Source of the DNA: Actinomycetes bacterium
Lineage (GTDB): Bacteria; Actinomycetota; Acidimicrobiia; Acidimicrobiales; RAAP-2
Direction: 5' to 3'
Assembly (NCBI GenBank): GCA_021828055.1
Contig: JAKATH010000009.1
Coordinates: 1-52,516 of the forward strand
Length of the DNA: 52,516 bases
The notes under the pieces were generated by a model. It had not been told where the DNA came from and searched no databases. It was given only the letters and a program-made list of their open reading frames with translations. Below, piece after piece: positions 16,699-24,449 of the stretch. How positions within the stretch are numbered: the stretch's first letter is position 1; each line of letters opens with the position of its first letter. Position numbers and translations under genes: made by a program.

Positions 16699-19437
16699 GT
16701 GCTCTTCGACGGCGTGTCCCACCAGGTCCCGGACATCGACCCGCGCGAGACGGCCGAGTGGCTCGACTCCTTCGACGCGGTGGTCGGCGCCCGCGGCCGG
16801 CCGCGGGCGCGGTTCCTGCTCATGAAGCTCCTCGAGCGTGCGAGGACGCTCCAGGTCGACTTCCCCGCGACGGTGTCCACGCCCTACGTGAACACGATCC
16901 CGGCGGACGAGGAGCCGTGGTTCCCGGGCAACGAGCACCTGGAGCGCCGCATCCGGGCCTACATCCGGTGGAACGCCGCGGCGATGGTCGTGCGGGCGAA
17001 CATGCGCACCGACGGCATCGGCGGGCACCTGTCCACCTACGCGAGCTCCGCCTCCCTGTACGAGGTCGGCTTCAACCACTTCTTCCGGGGCAAGGACGAC
17101 GGCGGCGCAGGCGACCAGGTCTTCGTCCAGGGCCACGCCTCGCCGGGCATCTACGCGAGGGCATTCGTCGAGGGGCGCCTGAGCGAGCGCGACCTCGACA
17201 ACTTCCGTCACGAGGTCGGCGGCGGGCTGCCGAGCTACCCCCACCCCCGGTCGCTCCCCGACTTCTGGGAGTTCCCGACGGTGTCGATGGGCCTCGGCCC
17301 CATCACCGCCATCTACCAGGCCCACGTGAACCGCTACCTCCACCACCGACAGCTCGTCGACACGAGCGCGAGCAAGGTCTGGTGCTTCGTCGGCGACGGC
17401 GAGATGGACGAGCCCGAGTCGATCGGCGCCCTCGGCGTCGCGGGGCGGGAGCACCTCGACAACCTCATCTTCGTGGTCAACTGCAATCTCCAGCGCCTCG
17501 ACGGCCCGGTGCGCGGCAACGGGAAGATCATCCAGGAGCTCGAGGCGCTCTTCCGCGGCGCGGGGTGGAACGTCATCAAGGTCATCTGGGGCTCGCGCTG
17601 GGACGAGCTGCTCGCCCGGGACGTGGACGGCGTGCTGCTCGACAAGATGAACACGACGGTCGACGGCGAGTTCCAGAAGTACGCCGTCGAGTCCGGGGCG
17701 TACATCCGTGAGCACTTCTTCGGCCCCGACCCCCGGCTCCGCAAGATGGTCGAGCACCTGACCGACGACGAGCTGCGTACCCTTCCGCGCGGGGGTCACG
17801 ACTACCGGAAGCTCTACGCGGCCTACAAGCTCGCCACCGAGCAGAAGGGCGCGCCGACGGCGATCCTCGCCAAGACGATCAAGGGCTGGACGCTCGGTCC
17901 GCAGATCGAGGCCCGCAACGCCACGCACCAGATCAAGAAGATGACCCGGGACCAGTTGCGGGCCCTTCGGGACCGGCTCTACCTCGCCGACGAGATCCCC
18001 GACGAGGCGCTCGACGCCGACGTCCCCCCCTACTACCGGCCGCCCGAGGGGTCCGAGGCCTACGAGTACATGATGGCGCGTCGCAAGGTGCTCGGCGGTG
18101 CGCTCCCCCGCCGCGTCGTGCGCCCCGCCAAGGTCGTGCTGCCCGACCCGAAGGTCTTCGCCGATCTCATGGCCGGCTCGGGCAGCCAGGCTGTGTCGAC
18201 GACGATGGCATTCGCCCGGCTCCTTCGCAACCTGGTGCGCGACGCGGACTTCGGCCCGCTCGTCGCCCCCATCGTCTCGGACGAGGCCCGCACCTTCGGG
18301 CTGGAGCCGATCATCGCCGAGGCGCAGATCTACGCGCCGGGAGGCCAGCGGTACGTCCCGGTCGACGCCGACCTGCCGCTGAAATACGCCGAGAGCGCGT
18401 CCGGCCACCTGCTCCAGGAGGGCATCACGGAGGCGGGCGCGACCGCCGCCTTCATCGCCCTCTCCACGTCGTACTCGACCTGGGGGCGCCCGATGCTCCC
18501 GGTGTTCCTCTTCTACTCGATGTTCGGGTTCCAACGCGTGGGCGATCTCCTCTGGGCGCTCGGAGACATGCGCGGCCGCGGGATCCTGGCCGGGTGCACC
18601 GCCGGGCGGACCACGCTCCTCGGGGAAGGCCTCCAGCACGACGACGGCCACTCGCCGCTGCTCGCCTCGACCAACCCCGCCGCCGTCATCTACGACCCTG
18701 CCTTTGCGTACGAGGTGGGCCTGGTCGTCGAGGAAGCGGTCCGGCGCATGATGGGCGAGGAGCCCGAGGACCGCTTCTGGTACATCACGCTCTACAACGA
18801 GAACTACGCCATGCCGCCGCTTCCCGAAGGTCTCGAGGGTGAGGCCGTGCGCTCGGGCGTCCTGCGGGGCATCTACCGCTACGCGGGGCCCGCGGCGCCA
18901 GATGGGGGGCGGCCCTCACCTCGCGCCTCGATCTGCTTCTCGGGGCCGATGTGGCAGGTCGCGATGGAGGCGCGCCGCATGCTCGCCGACGAATGGGGCG
19001 TCTCGGCCGACGCGTGGTCCGCCACGTCCTGGTCGACGCTGCGCGCCGACGCCCTGCTCTGCGAACGCTGGAACCGCCTCCATGTCGGCGCCTCCACCCG
19101 CCCCCGTCCCGGGGGAGAGGTGCGGACCCCGTACGTCACCGAGGCGCTGGGGTCGGGCCGGGAGCCCGTGGTGGCCGTGACCGACTACATGCGTGCCGTC
19201 CCCGACCAGGTCTCGCGCTGGGTGCGCCGTCCGTTCACGTCGCTCGGGACGGACGGATTCGGCCGCTCGGACGCGCGCGCCGCGCTCCGCCACTACTTCG
19301 AGGTGGACGCGTCGCACGTCGTGGTCGCGGTCCTCGCGTCGCTCGCCGAGCAGGGCGCGATCGACCGCGCCGCCGTCGGGCGGGCCGTCCGCCGCTACGG
19401 CATCGACGCCGACGCGATCGCGCCGTTCTCCCGCTGA
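16699..19437 (+). CDS. aceE: Pyruvate dehydrogenase E1 component, homodimeric type
   Basis: The 912-residue thiamine-diphosphate enzyme decarboxylates pyruvate and acetylates the E2 lipoyl group. The TPP-binding motif is WCFVGDGEMDEPES to VVNCNLQRLDG (GDG to NCN). The N-terminal RIRAYIRWNAAAMVVRAN, FFRGKDDGGAGDQVFVQGHASP and GLGPITAIYQA, and the later SFGRGRP-equivalent YSTWGRPMLPVFLFYSMFGF, are AceE hallmarks. GTG 16699 (VLFDGVSHQVPDID) fits the family N-terminus. Its partners E2, E3 and the lipoate-making fusion are on the opposite strand 3-7 kb away. The stop codon lies in the first of four copies of a 20-bp tandem repeat, so the C-terminal IAPFSR is encoded by the repeat unit. Confidence 0.94.
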   Translation: MLFDGVSHQVPDIDPRETAEWLDSFDAVVGARGRPRARFLLMKLLERARTLQVDFPATVSTPYVNTIPADEEPWFPGNEHLERRIRAYIRWNAAAMVVRANMRTDGIGGHLSTYASSASLYEVGFNHFFRGKDDGGAGDQVFVQGHASPGIYARAFVEGRLSERDLDNFRHEVGGGLPSYPHPRSLPDFWEFPTVSMGLGPITAIYQAHVNRYLHHRQLVDTSASKVWCFVGDGEMDEPESIGALGVAGREHLDNLIFVVNCNLQRLDGPVRGNGKIIQELEALFRGAGWNVIKVIWGSRWDELLARDVDGVLLDKMNTTVDGEFQKYAVESGAYIREHFFGPDPRLRKMVEHLTDDELRTLPRGGHDYRKLYAAYKLATEQKGAPTAILAKTIKGWTLGPQIEARNATHQIKKMTRDQLRALRDRLYLADEIPDEALDADVPPYYRPPEGSEAYEYMMARRKVLGGALPRRVVRPAKVVLPDPKVFADLMAGSGSQAVSTTMAFARLLRNLVRDADFGPLVAPIVSDEARTFGLEPIIAEAQIYAPGGQRYVPVDADLPLKYAESASGHLLQEGITEAGATAAFIALSTSYSTWGRPMLPVFLFYSMFGFQRVGDLLWALGDMRGRGILAGCTAGRTTLLGEGLQHDDGHSPLLASTNPAAVIYDPAFAYEVGLVVEEAVRRMMGEEPEDRFWYITLYNENYAMPPLPEGLEGEAVRSGVLRGIYRYAGPAAPDGGRPSPRASICFSGPMWQVAMEARRMLADEWGVSADAWSATSWSTLRADALLCERWNRLHVGASTRPRPGGEVRTPYVTEALGSGREPVVAVTDYMRAVPDQVSRWVRRPFTSLGTDGFGRSDARAALRHYFEVDASHVVVAVLASLAEQGAIDRAAVGRAVRRYGIDADAIAPFSR

Positions 19438-19578
19438 TCGCGCCGTTCTCCCGCTGATCGCGCCGTTCTCCCGCTGATCGCGCCGTTCTCCCGCTCATCG
19501 CGCCGCCTCGGCTCCCGCCTCGCGCGCCGTTCGCCCGCTCATCGCGCCGCCTCGGCTCCCGCCTCGCGCGCCGCCTCG
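19421..19578. repeat. 20-bp x4 tandem repeat followed by 44-bp x2 repeat over two stop codons
   Basis: Unit cgccgttctcccgctgatcg occurs four times without spacers (19421-19500); the last copy has one G-to-C change. The aceE TGA lies in copy 1. The changed base in copy 4 gives TCA, the minus-strand TGA that ends the convergent SRPBCC gene. From 19491 a 44-bp unit (starting ccgctcatcgcgccgcctcg) is present twice. Neither length is a multiple of three. Confidence 0.95.
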
Positions 19579-20025
19579 CGCGGCCAGGTCCTTCGCGTAG
19601 GCGTCGAGCCGGGCGAGCTCGTCGTCGTAGATGCGCTTCAGCGCCGACGGTGCGAACATCCGCTCGAAGAACCCGCCCACCCCGCCGGCGCCGTTCCACG
19701 TGGTCTGGATGCGCACCTGCGTCCGGTCGCCCTCCGGCGCCAACGTGAACGTGGTGACGAGCGACGACGCCTCGTCGCGCTCCTCGAGGACCCTGCCGGG
19801 CGTCGGCACCGAGACTCGCATCCGGTACGGGCGGCTCCGACCACCGGCGGTGACGGTGAAGCTCACCACCGTCCCTTCGCCTGTACCTCCCTCCTCGACC
19901 CTGTAATTGCTGAAGGCGGGGGGGAGGAACCGGTGATGGTGCTCGCGGTGGTCGCTCAGGCAGCGGAAGACGACGTCGGCGGGGGCGCCGAGCGTGCGGG
20001 CGGCGGCGGCGGTGACGGTGCTCAC
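19495..20025 (-). CDS. SRPBCC-family (START-like) protein
   Basis: A 176-residue product whose first about 150 residues form a helix-grip lipid- or ligand-binding fold: LGAPADVVFRCLSDHREHHH, FTVTAGGRSRPYRMRVSV, PGRVLEERDEASSLVTTF, GDRTQVRIQTTWNGAGGV and FAPSALKRIYDDELARLDAY. Such proteins are grouped with polyketide cyclase/dehydrase-like SRPBCC families. The last 25-30 residues (GGARGGSRGGAMSGRTA) are low complexity and are encoded by the 44-bp repeat region. The stop is inside the aceE-side repeat. GTG 20025 precedes MSTVTAAAARTLGAPA. Ligand unknown. Confidence 0.75.
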   Translation of the reverse strand: MSTVTAAAARTLGAPADVVFRCLSDHREHHHRFLPPAFSNYRVEEGGTGEGTVVSFTVTAGGRSRPYRMRVSVPTPGRVLEERDEASSLVTTFTLAPEGDRTQVRIQTTWNGAGGVGGFFERMFAPSALKRIYDDELARLDAYAKDLAARGGARGGSRGGAMSGRTAREAGAEAAR

Positions 20026-20313
20026 CCGACCTGCCTACCACCGGGGCACCGCCCGGCGGCAATCGGCGGTGCGGCCTGATGGCGGGCGAGGCGGCGAACG
20101 GCGGCTCACCCCGCGCCGCTGACGGCCACCACCTCGAGCAGTGCGCCCGGCGCAGCCGCTGAGGCGGGCTGCTCCGTCTGCTCGAGCCCCGCGTCGCCGA
20201 GACCGAGCTAGATCTGGAGGTGAGCGGCGGAGGACGTCGCCGACCCCGTGGCCGACCAGCCGGCCTCGCCGCTGCGGGTCGGTAGTTGCGCGGTCGCGAG
20301 ATTCTTCGTAGCC
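20026..20313. other. No supported gene between SRPBCC and MarR genes
   Basis: About 290 bases with no start, ribosome site or domain I can defend. A minus-strand frame near 20100-20210 ends in a protein-like GLEQTEQPASAAAPGALLE, possibly the eroded tail of a lost gene. Confidence 0.3.
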
Positions 20314-20328
20314 TTGACAACTATTAGC
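20314..20328 (+). promoter_or_regulatory. Possible MarR promoter/operator (TTGACA box)
   Basis: TTGACAACTATTAG stands out as AT-rich in a GC-rich surround, about 30-40 bases before the MarR start. TTGACA matches a -35 box, but no good -10 follows at 17 bp; TATTAG could be a -10 instead. MarR repressors commonly bind such sites in their own promoter. Confidence 0.3.
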
Positions 20329-20355
20329 CAGGTAAGCGAGCAGCAGCAGGATCCG

Positions 20356-20808
20356 ATGGTCGACGCCGTGCTGAGCGCCAGCCGCGTCCTCGTCGCGGTC
20401 GCAGCCCGCTCGCTGGCCCACCTCGACGAGGCCGAGGACGTCACGCTCGCGCAGTACCGGTCGCTGGTCGTGCTCGCCTCTCGCGGGGCCCAGGGGATGG
20501 CGTCCCTCGCGGAGGCGCTGAGCGTCACCCCTCCGACCGCGTCGCGCCTGTGCGACCGGCTGGTCCGCAAGGGACTCGTCCGGCGCCGTACCGACCGCAA
20601 CGACCGTCGCCAGGTCCGCGTGGCGCTCACCGAGTCGGGCCGCCGCCTCGTCGACGTCGTGACGGAGCGACGGCGGCGCGAGATCGCCGACCTCCTGCGA
20701 GCGGTGCCCGAGGACGCCCGGCGCTCCGTGGTGGCGGGGCTCCAGCTCCTGGCCGAATCCGCCGGAGAGGTGCCCGAGCAGCACTGGAGCACCGGATGGG
20801 ACCTGTGA
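20356..20808 (+). CDS. MarR-family transcriptional regulator
   Basis: A 150-residue winged-helix protein: LAQYRSLVVLASRGAQGMAS, LAEALSVTPPTASRLCDRLV (recognition helix) and KGLVRRRTDRNDRRQVRVAL (wing with the DxRxxR signature) followed by TESGRRLVD are diagnostic. ATG 20356 is used because AGCAGG lies just upstream; codons further upstream in this frame have no family similarity. The ClC channel relic starts 4 bp after its stop, so the regulator may once have been co-transcribed with it. It likely binds as a dimer; ligand unknown. Confidence 0.88.
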   Translation: MVDAVLSASRVLVAVAARSLAHLDEAEDVTLAQYRSLVVLASRGAQGMASLAEALSVTPPTASRLCDRLVRKGLVRRRTDRNDRRQVRVALTESGRRLVDVVTERRRREIADLLRAVPEDARRSVVAGLQLLAESAGEVPEQHWSTGWDL

Positions 20809-20811
20809 CAC

Positions 20812-21030
20812 CGGACGACACACACATCGACCACGGCGCCTCCGCGACGAGCGGGCAGGAGCCACGACGGGGCACCAGGCGCAACGGGAGGCGGGAGCGC
20901 CTGCGCTGAGCTCGTGGCCGACGCGCCGGCGGTGATCGGCACCGTCGCCGGACTGGGGTCCGTCGTCTTCTACGAGGCGCTGCGGCTGTCGACCGAAGGA
21001 CCGACCGCACAGATCAGTGCGGGGTTTCGC
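20812..21030 (+). pseudogene. ClC-type chloride channel relic, N-terminal part
   Basis: A GTG at 20812 begins MTPDDTHIDHG, the frame breaks near 20905, and another frame continues VIGTVAGLGSVVFYEALRL, the first membrane helix of ClC channels. This is followed directly by EGPTAQISAGF, the selectivity-filter region (GREGP in intact proteins), so roughly 100 residues in between are deleted. The reading then departs from the family at about 21030. The rest of the channel resumes at about 22600. Confidence 0.65.
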
Positions 21031-21084
21031 CGATTGTCTGCCTACTTGCTGCGGAACTCCGGACTGAGCGTGCACGTTCACCAG

Positions 21085-21349
21085 GTCGTTCTCTCGCGAG
21101 CTCAAGAAAATCGACGAGTTCGTGTTCCGCTTCAATCGCCGGCGCTCCCAGAGCCGGGGGCTTCTCTTCTTCCGGCTCCTTGAGCTCGCTGTCGACCACG
21201 AGCCCGTCCGCTACCACGACGTCGCGATCGGCGGACGACCTCGCAAGGTCATGCCGTCACCGCCACAGAAGCGGGGGCACCCGCCCAGCCTCGAACGGCT
21301 ACCGGCCGATCGTCCATGGCGGATCGCTGACCTGGCCAACTCCGGTTAG
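21085..21349 (+). mobile_element. IS1595-family transposase relic (C-terminal end)
   Basis: The frame reads SRELKKIDEFVFRFNRRRSQ, RGLLFFRLLELAVDHEPVRY and, further on, KRGHPPSLERLPADRPWR, which matches the C-terminal end of ISXO2/IS1595-type DDE transposases (EFVFRFNRRRSRSRGLLFYR style). The catalytic domain and both ends of the element are missing. It sits in the DNA that interrupts the ClC gene and is a candidate remnant of the event that broke it. Confidence 0.6.
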
Positions 21350-21614
21350 ATGGAGAACCCCATCTCCCATTACAGACAGGACGTCGTGCGCGGGTTCTTC
21401 CGCTCACCGGACCTCAGCTACATCGCCGTCTAGCGATCACCACGCCGAGCGTCCAGTAATCAGCGGCCGTAGTAGTACCGGTCGATCCTGGGAGTGACCC
21501 GCCTCGCCAAGCACTACGAGCCCAGCCGCATCGAAGCGGCGTGCAGGAGAGCCAGCCCGCCGGCTGACGGGCTGGGTTCGCTCGTGCTGCGGGGGTCCTC
21601 GGCGCCGGTGCCGT
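21350..21614. other. No supported gene
   Basis: A 27-codon ORF (21350-21433, MENPISHYRQDVVRGFF) follows the transposase relic, but it has no recognisable family. The remaining bases up to the DUF4395 gene show nothing convincing. Confidence 0.3.
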
Positions 21615-21646
21615 GCTCAGCTGCGTGCCGGCTCAGCTGCGTGCCG
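21615..21646. repeat. 16-bp direct tandem repeat over the DUF4395 stop codon
   Basis: gctcagctgcgtgccg occurs twice in a row. Each copy contains TCA, the minus-strand TGA. The gene stops in the copy nearer to it (21633-21635) and the other copy is the duplicate outside the gene. Confidence 0.85.
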
Positions 21647-22148
21647 GCTCGCGGTGCAGCTCCGGGTGACGCAGCCAGATGTCTGCGCACGCCTCGCACA
21701 CTGACTCGGGGACGATGCCGGCCCGCATGAGCGCTCCGAAGAGCTTGCACCCGAGGCAGAGCCCGAGTGCCGCTTCGAGGAAGGCGGCGCCCGCGAGAGC
21801 GCCGGTGACAGCCAGCGCAGGGACGTGGGTGCCGGCCCCGAACCACAGCAGCACCGCGGCGGTGCTGAAAGCAGCGCCGATTGCCTGGGCGAATCGCTTG
21901 GGCATTCCGGGGACAAGCTTCGGCTTGCCGAGGGCCGGTGCGACCACGGACGTCGCTAGACGGCCGAGTGGGCTCAGCGTCGGGCCCGTGAGGACCCGCG
22001 CCCAGAAGCCGGCTGCGAGGACGACGAGCAACCAGGGTTGTTGTGCCGCGATTGCCGCAGCGCTCAGCACCACGACGCCGGCGGCCACCGTCCGGGCAGC
22101 GTTCTCGTTGACGGGATCGGGGAACGTGAACAGCGATCGGAAGGCCAT
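21633..22148 (-). CDS. DUF4395 membrane protein
   Basis: A 171-residue protein with about four hydrophobic segments. FPDPVNENAARTVAAGVVVL, FWARVLTGPTLSPLGRLAT, GMPKRFAQAIGAAFSTAAV, LGLCLGCKLFGALMRAGI and PESVCEACADIW are the conserved DUF4395 blocks. The two Cys-containing motifs CLGC and CEAC are typical and suggest a redox or metal role at the membrane; many relatives neighbour thioredoxin-like or rhodanese genes, none of which is here. ATG 22148. The gene is intact but lies inside the DNA that interrupts the ClC gene. Confidence 0.85.
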   Translation of the reverse strand: MAFRSLFTFPDPVNENAARTVAAGVVVLSAAAIAAQQPWLLVVLAAGFWARVLTGPTLSPLGRLATSVVAPALGKPKLVPGMPKRFAQAIGAAFSTAAVLLWFGAGTHVPALAVTGALAGAAFLEAALGLCLGCKLFGALMRAGIVPESVCEACADIWLRHPELHREPARS

Positions 22149-22277
22149 CGCGAAATCTTACCAAATCGGTCGGGTTTCAGGCGACCGGCGAGGACGGGTG
22201 ACGTCGCTCACGCGGCGGGAACCTGCCGGGGTCGGACCATCGGGTCCGACGCGACCGGCCTTCTCGGTTCGCACATC

Positions 22278-22597
22278 TGCTGGCAAGCATCGCCTCCGTC
22301 TCGGGAGGAAGAGCGCTCGCGGGGCTGGACCGCCATGAAGAAGCGTGGCGATGGTTCATGGCTGGCCTCGCTGATCCCACCGTGCCCCCGCACTTCCGGG
22401 TCCAGCTGCTTGGCGCGCTGGCGAGAAGCGAGGCCACGGTAGGACGCCTGCACAGCGCCGATCACCATGCGAGACAAGCGCTCGCCTTTGCTAGCGAAAT
22501 CGACGCCGTGCACAGCCTTGAGTGCGCCGAGGCATACCTGGCGCTTGGCAAGGTAGGCCTCGAGCAGGCGAGTGTACCCCTCGAGGAGGTGACAGTT
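22278..22597 (+). pseudogene. TPR-like repeat fragment
   Basis: A frame reading ALAGLDRHEEAWRWFMAGLA, FRVQLLGALARSEATVGRLH and ARQALAFASEIDAVHSLECA, then AYLALGKVGLEQA, has the helix-pair spacing and Ala/Leu pattern of tetratricopeptide repeats, as in the C-terminal parts of large ATP-dependent regulators. It has no start or partner domain and runs straight into ClC sequence at about 22598. It is therefore a stray piece, fused in frame by rearrangement. Confidence 0.45.
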
Positions 22598-23176
22598 TTC
22601 TCCCTGCTCGCGCGCGTCCTCGACCTCCCTCCTGAAGACGGCGGCATCGCGGTGTCCGTGGGCATCGGGTCCGGCATCGGCGCCATCTTCAGCGCGCCGC
22701 TCGGTGGCGCCGTCCTCGCCGCAGACGTCGTGTACCGAGGCGACTTCGAGTACGAGGCGCTCCTGCCCGGCCTGTTCGCGTCGATCATCGCCTACGCGAT
22801 CTTCGGCGCGGTCTACGGCTACCGCCCGTTCTTCGCGACGCCCTCGTACCGGTTCGACCGACCGATCCAGCTCCTGTGGTTCGCCATGATCGGGGGCTCG
22901 CCGCCCCACACCCCATTCCGGTGATCGACCTGTCGAGGTGCCCGCCGTTCTCGCGACGTGCCGCTCGGAGCAGCGGGACTGCCCCCGGGGTGCATCATCG
23001 TGTCCGTGCAACGCGGGGAGTACTTGCTCTTCGCGGCTGGGTCGACCACGCTCGAGCACGGAGACTTCGTGAGTGCCCTGGCCAGCCCCACCACCGCAGA
23101 GGCCGCCCGGCGGATGATCCGCGCCACGGACCAGCCGAAGCCGCCGATGGTCGAGCGCGGCAGCCAGATGGTGTGA
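22598..23176 (+). pseudogene. ClC-type chloride channel relic, central and RCK C-terminal parts
   Basis: From 22598 the frame reads SLLARVLDLPPEDGGIAVSV, GIGSGIGAIFSAPLGGAVLA and ALLPGLFASIIAYAIFGAVY, which continues the ClC family right after the filter motif where the N-terminal relic stops. Similarity ends at about 22885. A second piece at 22958-23176 (LPPGCIIVSVQRGEYLLFAA, HGDFVSALASPTTAEAARRM) is a TrkA-C/RCK domain, as found at the end of some bacterial ClC proteins; the intervening helices and CBS-like part are deleted. The whole locus cannot make a working channel. Confidence 0.7.
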
Positions 23177-23188
23177 GACGCTCGCACC

Positions 23189-23624
23189 GTGACGCCGCTC
23201 CAGCTGTCCGGTGACGAGCGGGCGGACCGGCTGGTCTCGACCGACCCGCTCGCGCTCTTGATCGGGATGGTCCTCGACCAGCAGATCACGATCGAGCAGG
23301 CCTTCCGGGGCCCGGCCGAGCTCGTCGACCGGCTCGGACTGACCGTGCCCATCGACGCACACCTCCTCGCCTCGATGGACCCTGGGACCCTGGCTGAGGC
23401 CTTCTCCCGCAAGCCGTCGGCAAGCAACTGGGCGTCCGCCCGCCTGGATGGGAAGACGCCTCCGCCCCGTACGGCGAACCGGGCAGCTGCCTCTCTGTCG
23501 CGGACATCGTCGACGCCGGCAGCCTGGCCGAGGTCCGGCACCACAAGCGCGAGGCGAAGGCCGCAATGACGCAGCCCGACGGGCAGGCGATCAGAAGCAG
23601 CCGCGCGGCCCGGAGTGCGAGATG
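23189..23624 (+). pseudogene. Broken HhH-GPD-type base-excision glycosylase gene
   Basis: The first part (23189 to about 23430) reads LSGDERADRLVSTDPLALLI, GMVLDQQITIEQAFRGPAEL, then EAFSRKPS, which matches the N-terminal half of the actinobacterial HhH-GPD family (TIGR03252-like). The core with the helix-hairpin-helix is missing. A second piece in another frame (about 23449-23624) reads YGEPGSCLSVADIVDAGSLA and EVRHHKREAKAAM, matching the family C-terminus, and its TGA overlaps the thiE ATG. A deletion plus frameshift has inactivated the gene while leaving both ends. Confidence 0.65.
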
Positions 23625-24332
23625 ACCGATCGGGACGGAGCTCGCGGTCCGCTCGCCGGACGTCGCCTCTACCTGTGCACGCCCGACAGGCCGGACCTCG
23701 CACGGTTCGTCGACCGCTGCGTCGCGGGCGGCGTCGACGTCGTCCAACTGCGAGACAAGGCGCTCGAGGCGCGGCCGCTGCTGCGGCGGGCTGCGCTCCT
23801 CCGGGGCGTGTGCTCCGACCTCGGCGTCCCGTTCATCCTCAACGACCGCCCGGACCTCGCGCTCGAAGCGGGTGCGGACGGCGTGCACGTCGGCCAGGAC
23901 GACGCACCGCCCTCGCTCGCACGGCGGATCCTCGGGCCCTTCGCGATCGTCGGGCTCTCGACCCACGCCCCGGAGGAGCTGGACCTCTCCGAGGTCGAGC
24001 CGGTGGACTACGTCTCGGCCGGACCCGTCGTCGAGACGCCCACCAAGCCGGGGCGACCCGGCACGGGCGTCGGGTACGCGGCGCTCGCGGTCGCCCGTGC
24101 CGCGGCCGCCTGCCGTCCTGTCTTCGTCACCGGCGGCGTCACGCCGTCCACGGTCCCGGGGCTCGCCGCAGCAGGCGTGCGCCACTTCGTGGCGGTGCGC
24201 TGGCTGACCGAAGCCCACGACCCGGAAGCCGCCGCGAGGGAGTTGCGGAGCGCCATCGACCGTGCGCTCGCCGGCGCGGCGCCGGTGGCGCCAGGAGGGC
24301 ACGGATCGACGGCCTCGCCCCCGTCCGCCTGA
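23622..24332 (+). CDS. thiE: Thiamine-phosphate synthase
   Basis: A 236-residue TIM-barrel enzyme that couples hydroxymethylpyrimidine diphosphate to hydroxyethylthiazole phosphate. LYLCTPDRPDL, VDVVQLRDKALEARPL, FILNDRPDLALEAGADGVHV, GQDD, VGLSTHAPEEL, YVSAGPVVETPTKPGRPGTG, and VFVTGGVTPSTVPGLAAAGV are the ordered ThiE motifs for diphosphate, Mg and thiazole binding. ATG 23622 overlaps the TGA of the broken glycosylase gene. Its own TGA lies in copy 1 of a six-copy 21-bp repeat. The product TPP is the cofactor of AceE, but there is no sign of linked regulation or of a TPP riboswitch here. Confidence 0.9.
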   Translation: MTDRDGARGPLAGRRLYLCTPDRPDLARFVDRCVAGGVDVVQLRDKALEARPLLRRAALLRGVCSDLGVPFILNDRPDLALEAGADGVHVGQDDAPPSLARRILGPFAIVGLSTHAPEELDLSEVEPVDYVSAGPVVETPTKPGRPGTGVGYAALAVARAAAACRPVFVTGGVTPSTVPGLAAAGVRHFVAVRWLTEAHDPEAAARELRSAIDRALAGAAPVAPGGHGSTASPPSA

Positions 24333-24439
24333 CCCTCGCCCCCGTCCGCCTGACCCTCGCCCCCGCCCGCCTGACCCTCGCCCCCGCCCGCCTGACCCTC
24401 GCCCCCGCCCGCCTGACCCTCGCCCCCGTCCGCCTGACC
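24314..24439. repeat. 21-bp tandem repeat, six copies, over the thiE stop codon
   Basis: Unit ctcgcccccgtccgcctgac plus one base is repeated six times without spacer; copies differ only by T/C at one position. The thiE TGA is in copy 1 and five further in-phase copies follow, ending 10 bp before the stop of the convergent hydrolase gene. Confidence 0.95.
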
Positions 24440-24449
24440 GGCGACGGGT

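Noticed and set aside
16420-18651. 743-codon frame antisense to aceE
   Set aside because: The product is Arg/Val/Glu-rich with no domain; it mirrors the codon bias of aceE on the opposite strand and has no ribosome binding site.
20035-21135. 366-codon minus-strand frame across the MarR gene
   Set aside because: It is the complement of the clear MarR helix-turn-helix gene, and its product has no recognisable domain.
24314-24439. Possible CRISPR-like array
   Set aside because: Units are directly adjacent with no unique spacers, and no cas genes are present; it is a simple tandem repeat.
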